Positions 25,586-36,278 of a DNA stretch of 64,000 bases are shown here, piece after piece. Position numbers and translations under genes: made by a program. The notes beneath the pieces were generated by a model. The model searched no databases. It had not been told where the DNA came from and saw only the letters and a program-made list of their open reading frames with translations. Location: positions 248,001 to 312,000 of the forward strand of contig NZ_JAUTAZ010000001.1 of assembly GCF_030818905.1 (NCBI RefSeq), read 5' to 3'. Position 1 is the first letter of the stretch. Each line of letters opens with the position of its first letter. Origin of the DNA: Microbacterium sp. SORGH_AS_0888 (GTDB lineage Bacteria > Actinomycetota > Actinomycetes > Actinomycetales > Microbacteriaceae).

Positions 25586-26878
25586 CTAGTTCGCGTCCGG
25601 GACGCGTCCGTCCCCGTCCTCGGCGATCTCACCGTCCGAACGGGCGCTGACCGACCCGCGTCCGAGCGTGACGACGAGGTCGGTGCCGCGTGGTGCCTGT
25701 GCGGCGTCCCGCAGCACGACACCGCCGGGCAGGTGGGCGATCGCGTAGCCGCGGGCGAGCGTGGCCGCGGGGGAGAGCGCACGCAGCGACGCGCGCAGCT
25801 CTCGGGTGCGCAGCGCCGCCTCGGCGAGCGTGCGGTCCACGGTGTCGCGGCCTCGAGCGGCCAGGAGCTCGATCTCCTGGGCCCGGCGTTCCAGGAGATG
25901 CTCCGGTCGGCGCAGCGCCGGGCGGCTCCGGATCTGCTCGAGGTGCGCGATGTCGGTGCCGATCCGCGTCGTCAGGCGCGTCGCGAGCCGGCTGCGCAGC
26001 TGACGCACGAGCGCGCGCTGCTCGGCGACGTCGGGCACGATGCGCTTGGCGGCATCCGTGGGGGTGGAGGCCCGGAGGTCGGCGACCTCGTCGAGCAGGG
26101 GCCGATCGTTCTCGTGACCGATGGCGCTCACGACGGGAGTCGACGCAGCCGCCACCGCGCGGAGAAGGCGCTCGTCGCTGAAGCCGAGGAGGTGCTGCGG
26201 GTCCCCGCCGCCGCGGGCGATCACGATGACGTCCACCTCCGGATCGGCGTCGAGTGCCTCGAGCGCCGCGATGACCTCGGGAACGCAGCGGTCCCCCTGC
26301 ACGGATGCGTGGCGCGTGCGGAAGCGCACGCCCGGCCAGCGCAGCTCGGCGTTGCGGTGCACATCGCGTTCGGCGTCGGAGCGCTCGCCCGTGATGAGGC
26401 CGATCGTGTTCGGCAAGAAGGGGAGCGGCTTCTTGCGGGCCGCGTCGAACAGGCCTTCCCGGATCAGCTGCGCGCGCAACCGCTCCAACCGCTCGAGCTG
26501 GTCGCCGAGACCGAGGTGACGCATGGCGGACACGATGACCGAGAAGTCGCCGGTCTTGACGAAGAAGTCCGACTTGACCGCCGCGACGACGCGGTCGCCC
26601 ACGGCGGGCTCCATGCCGAGTCGCTGGCGCGTCGAGCTCCAGATCCGGAAGGAGACGCTGGCGTCGGTCGTGAGGTCTTTCAGGCGACCGAAGACGTTGC
26701 CGCCGCGGACGTTCCAGCCCACGATCTCGCCTTCGACCCACACCGAGCCCCACCCCGAGATGAACGCGCGGATCGTCTCGGCGAAGCGGGCGACGGAGGT
26801 CGGCGCCTCGCGCGTCGAGTCGCGCGGGTGGATCGCGTCGCCGCTCGGGGCTCCGTCATCCGGGGTGAATCCTGTCAC
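25586..26878 (-). CDS. xseA: Exodeoxyribonuclease VII large subunit
   Basis: Protein of 430 residues. An N-terminal OB-fold (SVWVEGEIVGWNVRGGNVFGRLKD) is followed by the catalytic core (IGLITGERSDAERDV, DVIVIARGGGDPQHL, PVVSAIGHENDRPLLD) and a long coiled-coil C-terminal region. The usual TSxxGAA-type stretch reads TGERSDAERD. The GTG at 26878 heads the minus-strand run xseA-xseB-DUF4245-carbonic anhydrase and is divergent from ispH, with 51 bases between the starts. Confidence 0.94.
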   Translation of the reverse strand: MTGFTPDDGAPSGDAIHPRDSTREAPTSVARFAETIRAFISGWGSVWVEGEIVGWNVRGGNVFGRLKDLTTDASVSFRIWSSTRQRLGMEPAVGDRVVAAVKSDFFVKTGDFSVIVSAMRHLGLGDQLERLERLRAQLIREGLFDAARKKPLPFLPNTIGLITGERSDAERDVHRNAELRWPGVRFRTRHASVQGDRCVPEVIAALEALDADPEVDVIVIARGGGDPQHLLGFSDERLLRAVAAASTPVVSAIGHENDRPLLDEVADLRASTPTDAAKRIVPDVAEQRALVRQLRSRLATRLTTRIGTDIAHLEQIRSRPALRRPEHLLERRAQEIELLAARGRDTVDRTLAEAALRTRELRASLRALSPAATLARGYAIAHLPGGVVLRDAAQAPRGTDLVVTLGRGSVSARSDGEIAEDGDGRVPDAN

Positions 26879-26929
26879 GCGTGTCCTCCGCTCGGCGCCC
26901 GTCCAGGGGCACGCCCATAGAATCGAGGC

Positions 26930-27991
26930 GTGACCACCCCCGCCGTCCATCTGCCCGTGCCGCGCGTCCCGGGCCGTCGCGGGCGCCTCCAGGATATCCC
27001 CGTCGACGGGGAGAAGCGGGTGCTGCTGGCCGCCCCGCGCGGCTACTGCGCCGGCGTCGACCGTGCGGTCGTGGCCGTCGAGAAGGCGCTCGAGCGTTTC
27101 GGTGCGCCGGTGTACGTCCGCAAGCAGATCGTCCACAACATCCACGTCGTCACGGAGCTCGAGGCGCAGGGCGCCATCTTCGTGGACGAGGTGGACGAGG
27201 TCCCCGAGGGTGCGCACGTGGTCTTCAGTGCGCACGGCGTGTCGCCGGCCGTCGTCTCGGCGGCGTCCGACCGGGGACTGCAGGCGATCGATGCGACCTG
27301 CCCGCTCGTGACGAAGGTGCACCGCGAGGCCGTGCGCTTCGCGCGTGACGACTTCGAGATCCTGCTGATCGGTCATCTCGGGCACGAAGAGGTCGAGGGA
27401 ACGGCCGGCGAGGCGCCGGAGCACGTCACGATCGTCAACTCGCCCGAGGATGCGGACCACGTGCAGGTCAAGGATCCGTCGAAGGTCGTGTGGCTGTCGC
27501 AGACGACGCTCTCGGTCGACGAGACCATGGAGACCGTCCGGCGGCTGCGCGAGCGCTTCCCCGAGCTCCACGATCCGCCCTCCGACGACATCTGCTATGC
27601 GACCCAGAACCGTCAGGTCGCGATCAAGAAGGTCGCGAAGGACGCCGACGTCGTGATCGTCGTGGGATCGGCGAACTCGTCGAACAGCGTCCGGCTCGTC
27701 GAGGTCGCGCTGGAGCACGGCGCCAAGGCCGCCTATCGGGTGGACTACGCGCACGAGGTGCAGCAGGAGTGGCTCGACGGGGCGCGCACGGTCGGCGTCA
27801 CGAGCGGTGCGTCGGTTCCCGAGGTCCTGGTCCAGGAGGTGCTGGACGACCTGGCCGGCGCCGGCTACCGGGATGTCGAGCAGGTGCGCACCGCGGAGGA
27901 GGACCTCATGTTCTCGCTGCCCAAGGAGCTGCGCCAGGACGCCGCGGGCCGCCGCGACGGCCGCGCGCTCGGGGGACGGGGACGGTCATGA
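26930..27991 (+). CDS. ispH: 4-hydroxy-3-methylbut-2-enyl diphosphate reductase
   Basis: Fe-S enzyme of 353 residues for the last step of the MEP isoprenoid pathway. The three cluster cysteines are C40 ([12 protein letters not shown]), C124 (DATCPLV) and C222 (DDICYAT). TAGAAT (26918-26923) lies six bases before the GTG at 26930, so the message is probably leaderless. The stop overlaps the next gene by four bases. It shares the pathway with uppS at 17877, which uses its product. Confidence 0.96.
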   Translation: MTTPAVHLPVPRVPGRRGRLQDIPVDGEKRVLLAAPRGYCAGVDRAVVAVEKALERFGAPVYVRKQIVHNIHVVTELEAQGAIFVDEVDEVPEGAHVVFSAHGVSPAVVSAASDRGLQAIDATCPLVTKVHREAVRFARDDFEILLIGHLGHEEVEGTAGEAPEHVTIVNSPEDADHVQVKDPSKVVWLSQTTLSVDETMETVRRLRERFPELHDPPSDDICYATQNRQVAIKKVAKDADVVIVVGSANSSNSVRLVEVALEHGAKAAYRVDYAHEVQQEWLDGARTVGVTSGASVPEVLVQEVLDDLAGAGYRDVEQVRTAEEDLMFSLPKELRQDAAGRRDGRALGGRGRS

Positions 27992-28572
27992 CCGACGACG
28001 CCCCCGAGGTCGACCCCGACGGCCGTCCTCGACCGCAGTTCGGCGAGTACGCGACGCCCGAGGAGCAGCGCGCTCGCATCCGTCAGCCGGAGACGACGGC
28101 AGCGCTCTCGAACGGACAGGCTCCGGACGAGCGCACCACGCCCAGAGGGCCCGCCGTGGGCGCCGCGCCGTCCGTGCGCGGACGCGGCCGGCTCGTCGAC
28201 CGTGTCGTGACCGGTGTTCTGCTCGGATACGGCCTGTTCATCGTTCTCACGTCGATCCCGACCTTCATCGACTACGGCGGGTTCGCCTCGACGTTCCTGT
28301 CGGCGCTCGGGGTCAGCGCGACCCTGGCCGACCCCGGGGCGGGGCGCGGCTGGGGGCTCGCGGCGTCGCTCGTGCTCGGCGTGGGGTGGCTCGTGGCCGT
28401 CCTGCTGAGCTTCGCGAACCTGCGGGCGGGCCGGATCACGTTCTGGATCCCTCTCGTGGCGGGGATCGTCTGCAACCTCGTGTCCTCGGCGCTCGTGATC
28501 ATCCCGCTCGTGAGCGACCACGCCGTCTGGTCGGCGATCGAGAGCACGCTGATGGGTTCCGCCGGACGCTGA
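27988..28572 (+). CDS. DUF6264-type membrane protein
   Basis: Protein of 194 residues. A disordered, acidic N-terminal region (about 1-70, containing [14 protein letters not shown]) precedes four hydrophobic helices (about 73-92, 100-115, 122-142 and 150-172). It resembles the DUF6264 family of Microbacteriaceae, which has no known role. It is translationally coupled to ispH and followed by a strong terminator. Confidence 0.72.
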   Translation: MTDDAPEVDPDGRPRPQFGEYATPEEQRARIRQPETTAALSNGQAPDERTTPRGPAVGAAPSVRGRGRLVDRVVTGVLLGYGLFIVLTSIPTFIDYGGFASTFLSALGVSATLADPGAGRGWGLAASLVLGVGWLVAVLLSFANLRAGRITFWIPLVAGIVCNLVSSALVIIPLVSDHAVWSAIESTLMGSAGR

Positions 28573-28584
28573 CGCCGGACACGG

Positions 28585-28621
28585 AAGAGCGCCCGGCATC
28601 TCGAGGATGCCGGGCGCTCTT
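28585..28621. terminator. Bidirectional terminator between DUF6264 and fba
   Basis: Perfect 16-base-pair stem (AAGAGCGCCCGGCATC at 28585-28600 with 28606-28621) with a five-base loop. The ends are A-rich on one side and T-rich on the other (CTCTTCTC), so it can end both convergent transcripts. Confidence 0.85.
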
Positions 28622-28629
28622 CTCCGATC

Positions 28630-29658
<1,029 letters not shown>

Positions 29659-29835
29659 GTCTGCTCCTTAGCTCTAGGGTCTCCATGGCCACTTTAGCGA
29701 AGGCCGTGCGCGGCACCCGGCGGGGCGCCGCGCACGGTGCCCGCCGATCGCGTGTCGGAAAGAAACGGCGATCCTTCCGCCGCACGGACGTGCAAACCGC
29801 GGGTTCCGCGTCGGCCGCGTCGATAGGCTGATCCC

Positions 29836-30828
29836 ATGGTGAGCCTGACCGCGGACATGAGCCCGCTGCATCCCGACCGCAACCTCGCGCTCGAGCTCGT
29901 GCGCGCCACCGAGGCGGCCGCGATCCGCTCGGTGCCGTTCATCGGACGGGGGCAGAAGGAGCTCGCGGACGGCGCAGCCGTCGACGCGATGCGTGCGTTC
30001 CTCTCCACCGTCAACTTCGACGGTGTGATCGTCATCGGCGAGGGCGAGAAGGACAACGCGCCGATGCTCTACAACGGTGAGCACGTCGGGACCGGCCGCG
30101 GTCCGCAGTGCGACATCGCGGTCGACCCCATCGACGGCACGACGCTGACGGCGGAGGGGCGCAACAACGCGCTCTCCGTGCTCGCCGTCTCGGACCGCGG
30201 CACGATGCTCGACGCGTCGTCCGTGTTCTACATGGACAAGATCGTGACCGGACCGGCGGGAGTCGGGGTCGTCGACATCCGCCTTCCCGTCGCCGAGAAC
30301 ATCCACCGGCTCGCCGCTGCGCTCGGCAAGCCGGTCGACGAGCTCGTCGTGTCGGTGCTGAACCGGCCCCGCCACCAGAAGCTCATCCAGGAGATCCGCG
30401 ATGCGGGCGCCGGGACCCGGCTGATGAGCGACGGCGACGTCGCGGGCGGCATCAACGCCGCCCGGTACAACGCCCGTACGGACATGTGCATCGGCATCGG
30501 CGGCAGCCCGGAGGGCATCGTCACGGCGTGCGCCATCAAGGCGCTCGGCGGTCACATCCAGGGTCGGCTGTGGCCGCGCACCGACGACGAGAAGCAGCGC
30601 GGCATCGATGCCGGCCTGAAGCTCGATGACCACGTGTACGAGGCGGACGAGATGGTGAAGGGGAACAACACGATCTTCGTCGCCACCGGCGTGACCAACG
30701 GTGAGCTGGTCGCAGGTGTCCGCCGCTCCGGCGGCGACCACATCGTCACCGAGAGCGTGGTCCTGCGCGGCGCATCGGGCACGCTGCGCCGCATCAACTC
30801 GGAGCACCTCGCCTCGAAGTGGCTGTGA
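29836..30828 (+). CDS. glpX: Class II fructose-1,6-bisphosphatase
   Basis: Gluconeogenic phosphatase of 330 residues. Metal-binding motifs are GEGEKDNAPMLYNGE and CDIAVDPIDGTTL, with the C-terminal LWPRTDDEKQRG typical of GlpX. TAGGCT (29824-29829) is six bases before the ATG, which suggests a leaderless transcript. The 177 bases between it and fba hold a GC-rich inverted repeat near 29707-29730 but no clear operator. Confidence 0.95.
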   Translation: MVSLTADMSPLHPDRNLALELVRATEAAAIRSVPFIGRGQKELADGAAVDAMRAFLSTVNFDGVIVIGEGEKDNAPMLYNGEHVGTGRGPQCDIAVDPIDGTTLTAEGRNNALSVLAVSDRGTMLDASSVFYMDKIVTGPAGVGVVDIRLPVAENIHRLAAALGKPVDELVVSVLNRPRHQKLIQEIRDAGAGTRLMSDGDVAGGINAARYNARTDMCIGIGGSPEGIVTACAIKALGGHIQGRLWPRTDDEKQRGIDAGLKLDDHVYEADEMVKGNNTIFVATGVTNGELVAGVRRSGGDHIVTESVVLRGASGTLRRINSEHLASKWL

Positions 30829-30943
30829 GCCGCGAGCGTTCCTCCTGAGCCGACGCGCGACGCAGCCGACTGCCTTTCTCCTGTCCTCTGGCAGAATGGT
30901 GGGCGCCGTGTTCGCACGGCGGCGACCCTGAGGAGGAACGCGC

Positions 30944-31183
30944 GTGGCTGAGCCGACGAACGATCCCGGTCCCCGTACCGGGGCGCATGCCGTCATCGCG
31001 GATGCCCTGGCGTCGCAGGCGGCGGTCCAGGCACCGATCGATCCGGCCCGTCGCCCCGACGTGCTGTTCCGCAAGCGGCGCCCCGAGGGTCAGCAGGTCA
31101 GCGCATGGTGGATGGTGGGCGCGTTCCTCGCCGTCTCGGCGGTGGTCATCGTGCTCTTCAGCTTCGTTCCGGGTGGGGCGTGA
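30944..31183 (+). CDS. Small single-pass membrane protein, unknown function
   Basis: Protein of 79 residues with one C-terminal transmembrane helix (about 57-76, WMVGAFLAVSAVVIVLFSFV) and a polar N-terminus ending in basic FRKRRPEG. GTG at 30944 with a very good AGGAGG site nine bases upstream. Its 3' end overlaps the convergent rmuC gene by 26 bases. No family recognised; coding character is supported by the ribosome site and the membrane helix. Confidence 0.65.
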   Translation: MAEPTNDPGPRTGAHAVIADALASQAAVQAPIDPARRPDVLFRKRRPEGQQVSAWWMVGAFLAVSAVVIVLFSFVPGGA

Positions 31184-32429
31184 CCACCTCGTCGTGGTCG
31201 GTGTGACGCTCGTCCTCGTCGGCCGGTCCCGAGGACGAGCGGCGGGTCGCCGCGTCCATCGCCGCTGTGAACTCGGGTGAGCTGAGCGGCCGCGGCTGCT
31301 GCACGACCGTGACGGGCGTCGCGAGCGCGTCCAGCCGCGTCTCGTCGATCCCGGGGAACCGCCGCGCGCTCACGAGCACGCGCGTCTCGAGCGAGCCGAC
31401 GAAGCGGTTGTAGCTGTCGACCGTGCGTTCGATCCCTCGGCGCAGATCGTCGACGTGCCCGGCCATGCTGCCGAGCCGGTCGTAGAGCTGGTTGCCCAGA
31501 TCGAACAGCTCGCGCGCCTGCTCGGAGACGGCGTCCTGCGTCCACGTGTACGCGACCGTCTTCAGGACCGCCCAGAGGTTGACGGGCGAGGCCAGCGCGA
31601 CCCGACGGGAGAAGGCGTAGTCGAGGAGCCCCGGATCGGCGTCGAGTGCCGCGGAGAGGATCGACTCGCCGGGGAGGAAGCAGATCACGAACTCCGGGCT
31701 CGTCGACAGCCCCGCCCAGTACGCGCGCTTGGCGAGCGCGTCGATGTGCGCGCGGAGCGCCTTCACGTGCCGGGCGAGGAGATCGTCTCGGCGCGCGGCC
31801 TCGCCACCCGTCGCCGAGTCGGCGATCTCGGCCGCGTCGAGGTAGGCGTCGAGCGGCACCTTCGCGTCGACGGCGATGGCCTTGCCGCCGGGCAGCCGCA
31901 CGACCAGGTCGGGACGGCCGGCGCCCGCGTCGGAAGCGGTCGCGGACTGCAGGTCGAAGTCGACGTGTCGGGTGAGACCTGCGGCCTCGACGACGCGGCG
32001 CAGCTGCGCCTCGCCCCAGACGCCGCGGGTGCGCGAGGAGCGCAGAGCGCCGGCGAGCGACTCGGTCGTGCGTCGCAGCGACTCGTCGGACTCCTGAGCG
32101 CGGCGCAGCTGCTCGGCGAGCACACCGAACTGGGTGTGGCGGTCGCGTTCGAGGTCGTCGACCTTTCGCTGCATGCCGAGCAGCGTCTCGCGCACGGGCG
32201 ACAGCGCCCGCAGCACGGCCTGCTCGCGTGCGTCTCGTTCCTGCTGCGCCCGCTGGTCGCTGCGCGCCTGCTCCAGGAGCTGCCGCGCCGTGCGCGCTTC
32301 GGCCTCCGCGGCGGCCAGACGCGCGGCGTCCGCCGCTCGGTGGCGGGCGCCGCGAGCGGCGGCGGCGAACCAGCCGCACAGCGCCCCGAGTGCGATGCCG
32401 GCGACGACGGCGAGTACCGAGAGCTCCAT
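31158..32429 (-). CDS. rmuC: DNA recombination protein RmuC
   Basis: Protein of 423 residues with an N-terminal membrane anchor (about 4-25), a long coiled coil (about 30-130) and the RmuC nuclease-like domain (TRGVWGEAQLRRVVE, DLVVRLPGGKAIAVDAKVPLDAYL, EFVICFLPGE). RmuC restrains inversions and recombination at repeats. The conserved DAKVP is intact. The C-terminal tail (EDERHTDHDE) is acidic and overlaps the small membrane protein gene on the other strand. Confidence 0.92.
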   Translation of the reverse strand: MELSVLAVVAGIALGALCGWFAAAARGARHRAADAARLAAAEAEARTARQLLEQARSDQRAQQERDAREQAVLRALSPVRETLLGMQRKVDDLERDRHTQFGVLAEQLRRAQESDESLRRTTESLAGALRSSRTRGVWGEAQLRRVVEAAGLTRHVDFDLQSATASDAGAGRPDLVVRLPGGKAIAVDAKVPLDAYLDAAEIADSATGGEAARRDDLLARHVKALRAHIDALAKRAYWAGLSTSPEFVICFLPGESILSAALDADPGLLDYAFSRRVALASPVNLWAVLKTVAYTWTQDAVSEQARELFDLGNQLYDRLGSMAGHVDDLRRGIERTVDSYNRFVGSLETRVLVSARRFPGIDETRLDALATPVTVVQQPRPLSSPEFTAAMDAATRRSSSGPADEDERHTDHDEVVTPHPERS

Positions 32430-32514
32430 GACCGAAGTCTTGCCGGGACCTCCGACATCCGTCCTCGGACACGCGGGCGCGGGCTCGGACCGAACCCCGG
32501 CCGAGGGCGACGGC

Positions 32515-33108
32515 TCAGGCGGCCGCGCGCGCAGCCGAGGTGCGGGGGATCTCGCCGATCGTGACGCCGCACAGGGCGGCGAGCTCCGCGATGTCGGTCG
32601 CGCCCACGCGTCGCGCGGCGTCGATCATGATGTGCGCGCAGGCGGCGGCGTCCGCGGTCGCGTCGTGGTGCGGGAACGGTCCGAAGCCCGCCGCCTCGGC
32701 CACGACCGGGAGCCGGTGCGACGGCAGGTCGTACACACGACGAGAGACCTGCACGCTGCACGCGTAGCGGTAGGGCGGGCACGTGTCGCCCGTCGCCTCG
32801 CAGGCGCGTCGCATCACGGCCATGTCGAAGCCTGCATTGTGGGCGACCAGCACATCTGCTCCCGCGAAAGCGACGAGGTCGTCGAGCTGCTCGCTCCAGC
32901 TCTTGGCGCCCGCGACGTCGTCGGCCCGGATGCCGTGGATCCCGACGTTGAGGTCGAAGAAGCGGTCGTGACCCTCCGGCGGCCGGATGAGCCACCCCGC
33001 GCGGGCGACGATGCGGCCGTTGCGCACGCGGGCGAGGCCGACCGCGCAGGCGGAGGCGCTGGAGGAGTTGGCCGTCTCGAAGTCGATCGCGGTGAAGTCC
33101 AGGGCCAC
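32515..33108 (-). CDS. DEDDh-type 3'-5' exonuclease (DnaQ-like)
   Basis: Protein of 197 residues of the Pol III epsilon type. Exo I has D9 and E11 (AIDFETAN), Exo II reads LVAHNAGFDM, and Exo III HHDATADA supplies the last His/Asp pair. It lacks polymerase-binding extensions, so it may be a stand-alone repair or RNA exonuclease rather than the replicative proofreader. GTG start at 33108. Divergent from the methyltransferase gene. Confidence 0.88.
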   Translation of the reverse strand: MALDFTAIDFETANSSSASACAVGLARVRNGRIVARAGWLIRPPEGHDRFFDLNVGIHGIRADDVAGAKSWSEQLDDLVAFAGADVLVAHNAGFDMAVMRRACEATGDTCPPYRYACSVQVSRRVYDLPSHRLPVVAEAAGFGPFPHHDATADAAACAHIMIDAARRVGATDIAELAALCGVTIGEIPRTSAARAAA

Positions 33109-33170
33109 GATGCCAGCTTCGTCCGAGTCGGGGCGAGCGCCGTGGAGGCACGCCGCCGTAGGCTCGGATC

Positions 33171-33905
33171 ATGGCGGACAAAGAGACGATGGCCCGGAGC
33201 TTCGGCGCCGTGGCCGGCCAGTACGAGTCGGGGCGACCCGATTATCCGGTCGAGGCGGTGGCGTGGCTGCTCGAGCCGCTCGGAGACGACCCCCGCGTCG
33301 TCGACCTCGGGGCGGGGACCGGAAAGCTGACGAGGGCGATCCGGGCGGCGGGCGCCGCCGTGACCGCCGTCGACCCGGACGCCGAGATGCTCGCCGAGCT
33401 GCGCCGGCAGGCGCCGGGCGTCGACACGGTGGTCGGCACGGGGGAGTCGCTCCCGCTCGCCGACGGGTCGGTCGACGCGGTGCTCAGCGGGCAGGCATGG
33501 CACTGGGTCGACCCCGTCGCGGGGTCGGCGGAGGTGGGACGTGTGCTTCGCGCCGGCGGCGTCTTCGGCCCCATCTGGAACGTGCGCGACGACCGCGACC
33601 CGCTCGTCCGGCGTCTCACCGCGATCATGCGCGGCTCCGCGGCCGAGGAGCTGGTCGCGGCCGGCGGTCCGGCGCCGCATCCTCCCTTCGCCGCGTTCGA
33701 GCGGCGAACCTGGGAGTGGGGGCGCGGACTCGATCGGCAGCAGCTCCAGGACATGGTCGCGTCGCGCAGCTACATCATCACCTCCGAGCCGGCGGAGCGC
33801 GAGCGCATCCTCGGCGAGGTCGGCGCGCTGTTCGACGCGGAGTCGGCGGAGGGTGTGCTGACGCTGCCGTACCGCACGGAGGCGTTCCGCGCGCGGCGGC
33901 CGTGA
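33171..33905 (+). CDS. Class I SAM-dependent methyltransferase
   Basis: Enzyme of 244 residues with the Rossmann motif VVDLGAGTGKLT (about 43-54), AVDPDAEML and the GQAWHWVD stretch typical of the Methyltransf_11 group related to yeast trans-aconitate methyltransferase-like proteins. The substrate cannot be predicted. TAGGCT (33159-33164) is six bases before the ATG at 33171, so it is probably leaderless. Confidence 0.88.
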   Translation: MADKETMARSFGAVAGQYESGRPDYPVEAVAWLLEPLGDDPRVVDLGAGTGKLTRAIRAAGAAVTAVDPDAEMLAELRRQAPGVDTVVGTGESLPLADGSVDAVLSGQAWHWVDPVAGSAEVGRVLRAGGVFGPIWNVRDDRDPLVRRLTAIMRGSAAEELVAAGGPAPHPPFAAFERRTWEWGRGLDRQQLQDMVASRSYIITSEPAERERILGEVGALFDAESAEGVLTLPYRTEAFRARRP

Positions 33906-33942
33906 CCGGGGAGAGACAGCGGGCCGCCTAGACTGGATCCCC

Positions 33943-35034
33943 GTGGCTCTCACCATCGGAATCGTCGGACTGCCCAATGTGGGCAAGTCCACCCTCTTCA
34001 ACGCCCTGACCAAGAACCAGGTGCTCGCGGCGAACTACCCGTTCGCGACGATCGAGCCCAACGTCGGGGTCGTGAACCTCCCCGATCCGAGACTCGAGAC
34101 GCTCGCCGGCATCTTCGGCTCGGAGCGCATCCTGCCCGCAGCCGTGTCGTTCGTCGACATCGCGGGCATCGTCCGTGGCGCCTCCGAGGGCGAGGGGCTC
34201 GGCAACAAGTTCCTCGCCAACATCCGCGAGGCGGACGCGATCGCGCAGGTCGTGCGCGGATTCGCCGACGGCGACGTGGTGCACGTGGACGGCAAGGTCG
34301 ACCCGGCGTCGGACATGGAGACGATCAACGCCGAGCTCCAGCTCGCCGACCTCGAGACCCTCGAGAGGGCGATCACGCGATACGAGAAAGAGGTGCGGGG
34401 CAAGAAGACCGACCCTGCGGTCCTCGAGGCGGCACAGGCGGCGAAGGATGCGTTGGAGCGCGGCGTGCTGCTGTCGGCATCCGACCTCGATCTCGCGCCC
34501 ATCCGGGAGCTCGGCCTCTTGACGGCCAAGCCCTTCATCTTCGTGTTCAACGTCGACGAGGCCGTGCTGACGGACGCCGCGCGCAAGGCGGAGCTCGCCG
34601 CGCTCGTCGCGCCCGCGAAGGCCGTCTTCCTCGACGCGAAGATCGAGTCCGAGCTCATCGATCTCGACCCGGAGGATGCGGCGGAGCTGCTGGCCTCCAC
34701 GGGCCAGGAGGAGTCGGGACTCGACCAGCTGGCGCGCATCGGGTTCGACACGCTCGGTCTGCAGACCTACCTCACGGCCGGTCCCAAGGAGGCGCGCGCC
34801 TGGACGATCGGCAAGGGATGGAAGGCGCCGCAGGCCGCCGGGGTCATCCATACCGATTTCGAGCGCGGCTTCATCAAGGCCGAGGTCATCTCCTTCGAGG
34901 ACCTGGTGGAGACCGGCTCCGTCGCCGAGGCCCGCGCCAAGGGCAAGGCCCGCATGGAGGGCAAGGACTACGTGATGCAGGACGGCGACGTCGTGGAGTT
35001 CCGCATCGGAAACACATCTGGCGGATCCAAATGA
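33943..35034 (+). CDS. ychF: Redox-regulated ATPase YchF
   Basis: Obg-family P-loop protein of 363 residues. The Walker A is GLPNVGKS at 9-16, followed by the switch FVDIAGIVRGASEGEGLGN. The G4 motif NVDE replaces NKxD, which explains the ATP preference. The C-terminal TGS-like domain holds HTDFERGFIKAEV. YchF binds ribosomes and affects stress responses. GTG at 33943 with TAGACT eight bases upstream. The stop overlaps the cupin gene by four bases. Confidence 0.95.
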   Translation: MALTIGIVGLPNVGKSTLFNALTKNQVLAANYPFATIEPNVGVVNLPDPRLETLAGIFGSERILPAAVSFVDIAGIVRGASEGEGLGNKFLANIREADAIAQVVRGFADGDVVHVDGKVDPASDMETINAELQLADLETLERAITRYEKEVRGKKTDPAVLEAAQAAKDALERGVLLSASDLDLAPIRELGLLTAKPFIFVFNVDEAVLTDAARKAELAALVAPAKAVFLDAKIESELIDLDPEDAAELLASTGQEESGLDQLARIGFDTLGLQTYLTAGPKEARAWTIGKGWKAPQAAGVIHTDFERGFIKAEVISFEDLVETGSVAEARAKGKARMEGKDYVMQDGDVVEFRIGNTSGGSK

Positions 35035-35405
35035 CCGATGAGGTCGTGACGGCTGTCAGTCGCGCCGTCGCGGAGCACTACGTGTGGGGAGAGGTCTCCG
35101 ACGGATGGCGGCTGCTCGACGAGGGCGGTCTTTCGGTGATCGAGGAGCGCGTCCCCGCGGGCGAGGGCGAGGAGTGGCACGTGCACGACGTCGCTCGTCA
35201 GTTCTTCTACGTGCTCGATGGGCGTGCAGAGATGCAGACGCAGACGGGCACAGTCCCTCTCGTCGCGGGCGAGGGTGTTCAGGTCGAGCCCGGTCGTGCC
35301 CATCGCTTCTTCAATCCGAGCGACAGCGACGTGAGATTCCTCGTCGTCAGCGCGCCGAGCACGCGGGGCGATCGGCGCTCGGTGGAGTTCCGCTTCAACG
35401 TCTGA
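35031..35405 (+). CDS. Cupin domain protein
   Basis: Single-domain cupin of 124 residues. Motif 1 is GEGEEWHVHDVARQFFYVLDGRAEM (about 41-65) and motif 2 is VAGEGVQVEPGRAHRFFN (about 73-90), with the metal-ligand histidines H49, H51 and H86. Ligand and role unknown. It is coupled to ychF by an ATGA overlap. A small GC-rich hairpin (GGCCGG at 35420 with CCGGCC at 35429) follows before the convergent siderophore operon. Confidence 0.85.
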   Translation: MTDEVVTAVSRAVAEHYVWGEVSDGWRLLDEGGLSVIEERVPAGEGEEWHVHDVARQFFYVLDGRAEMQTQTGTVPLVAGEGVQVEPGRAHRFFNPSDSDVRFLVVSAPSTRGDRRSVEFRFNV

Positions 35406-35438
35406 GCGCGCGATGACGCGGCCGGACGCCGGCCCGGA

Positions 35439-36278
35439 TCAGGCCACGAGCGGTCCGCCGAGCTTCCAGTAGCCGAGGAAGGCGACCGCGTCCTTGGGGA
35501 GCCCGCGCTCCGCGACGAGGTGTGTGCGCAGTCGCACGACGGCTGCCGCCTCGCCGGCGATCCAGGCGTAGGTGCCCGCGGCGGCCACGTCGGCGGAGGC
35601 GTCGCGCAGCGCGCGCTCGATGTGCGCGCCGGGCGGCGCGCCGCGCGTCATCACGTGGCATCCCACGTGATCCCCGCGCACGGCCAGGATGTCGTCGGCC
35701 GGATCGCCCAGCTCCAGAAAGACCTCGGCGGGGATGTCGGAAGTCGCGGCGAGGATGTTGTTGATCGCGGGAAGGGCGGACTCGTCACCGATCAGCAGCA
35801 GCCGGGAGGGCGGCGCAGGCGGGCTGTAGTGGATGCCGTAGCCGGTGTGCCCGACGCGGATGTCGGGGCCGGTGACGATCAGCTCGTCCCCGGGTCGGCA
35901 GGCGTGTGCCCACGCCGACGCCGGACCGTGCGGCCGATGCAGGAAGACATCCACGTCGATCTCCGCCGCATCGGCGCGGATCGCCGACGGCGTGTAGGTG
36001 CGCAGCGCGTTGCGCCCCTCGGGGGGCAGCGCCTTCCAACGCGCGTACCACTCTCGGGGATGCGGGGTCGGCTGCTGGGTCAGGCCGAAGTCGGGGTGCG
36101 TGCCGTCCGGCATCGGGATGACGAGCTTGATCCGCTGGTCCAGGCCCCACGGGGCGAAGTGCCGCAGGGACGCTCCCGTCAGCGTCAGCCGGATGAATCC
36201 CGGGCTCAGACGCGTGGTCGCCGCCACGGAGACGGGGAAGGCGCTGTACTCCCACGGGCGGGAAGGCGAGAGGCTCAT
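35439..36278 (-). CDS. Siderophore-interacting protein (FAD/NADPH ferric reductase)
   Basis: Protein of 279 residues of the ViuB/SIP family that reduces ferric siderophores in the cytoplasm and releases iron. The FAD motif RTYTPSAIR is visible, followed by the NADPH-binding part (LLLIGDESALPAINNIL) and the C-terminal WIAGEAAAVVRLRTHLV. It is the last gene of a five-gene iron uptake operon and overlaps the ATPase gene by four bases. Confidence 0.93.
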   Translation of the reverse strand: MSLSPSRPWEYSAFPVSVAATTRLSPGFIRLTLTGASLRHFAPWGLDQRIKLVIPMPDGTHPDFGLTQQPTPHPREWYARWKALPPEGRNALRTYTPSAIRADAAEIDVDVFLHRPHGPASAWAHACRPGDELIVTGPDIRVGHTGYGIHYSPPAPPSRLLLIGDESALPAINNILAATSDIPAEVFLELGDPADDILAVRGDHVGCHVMTRGAPPGAHIERALRDASADVAAAGTYAWIAGEAAAVVRLRTHLVAERGLPKDAVAFLGYWKLGGPLVA

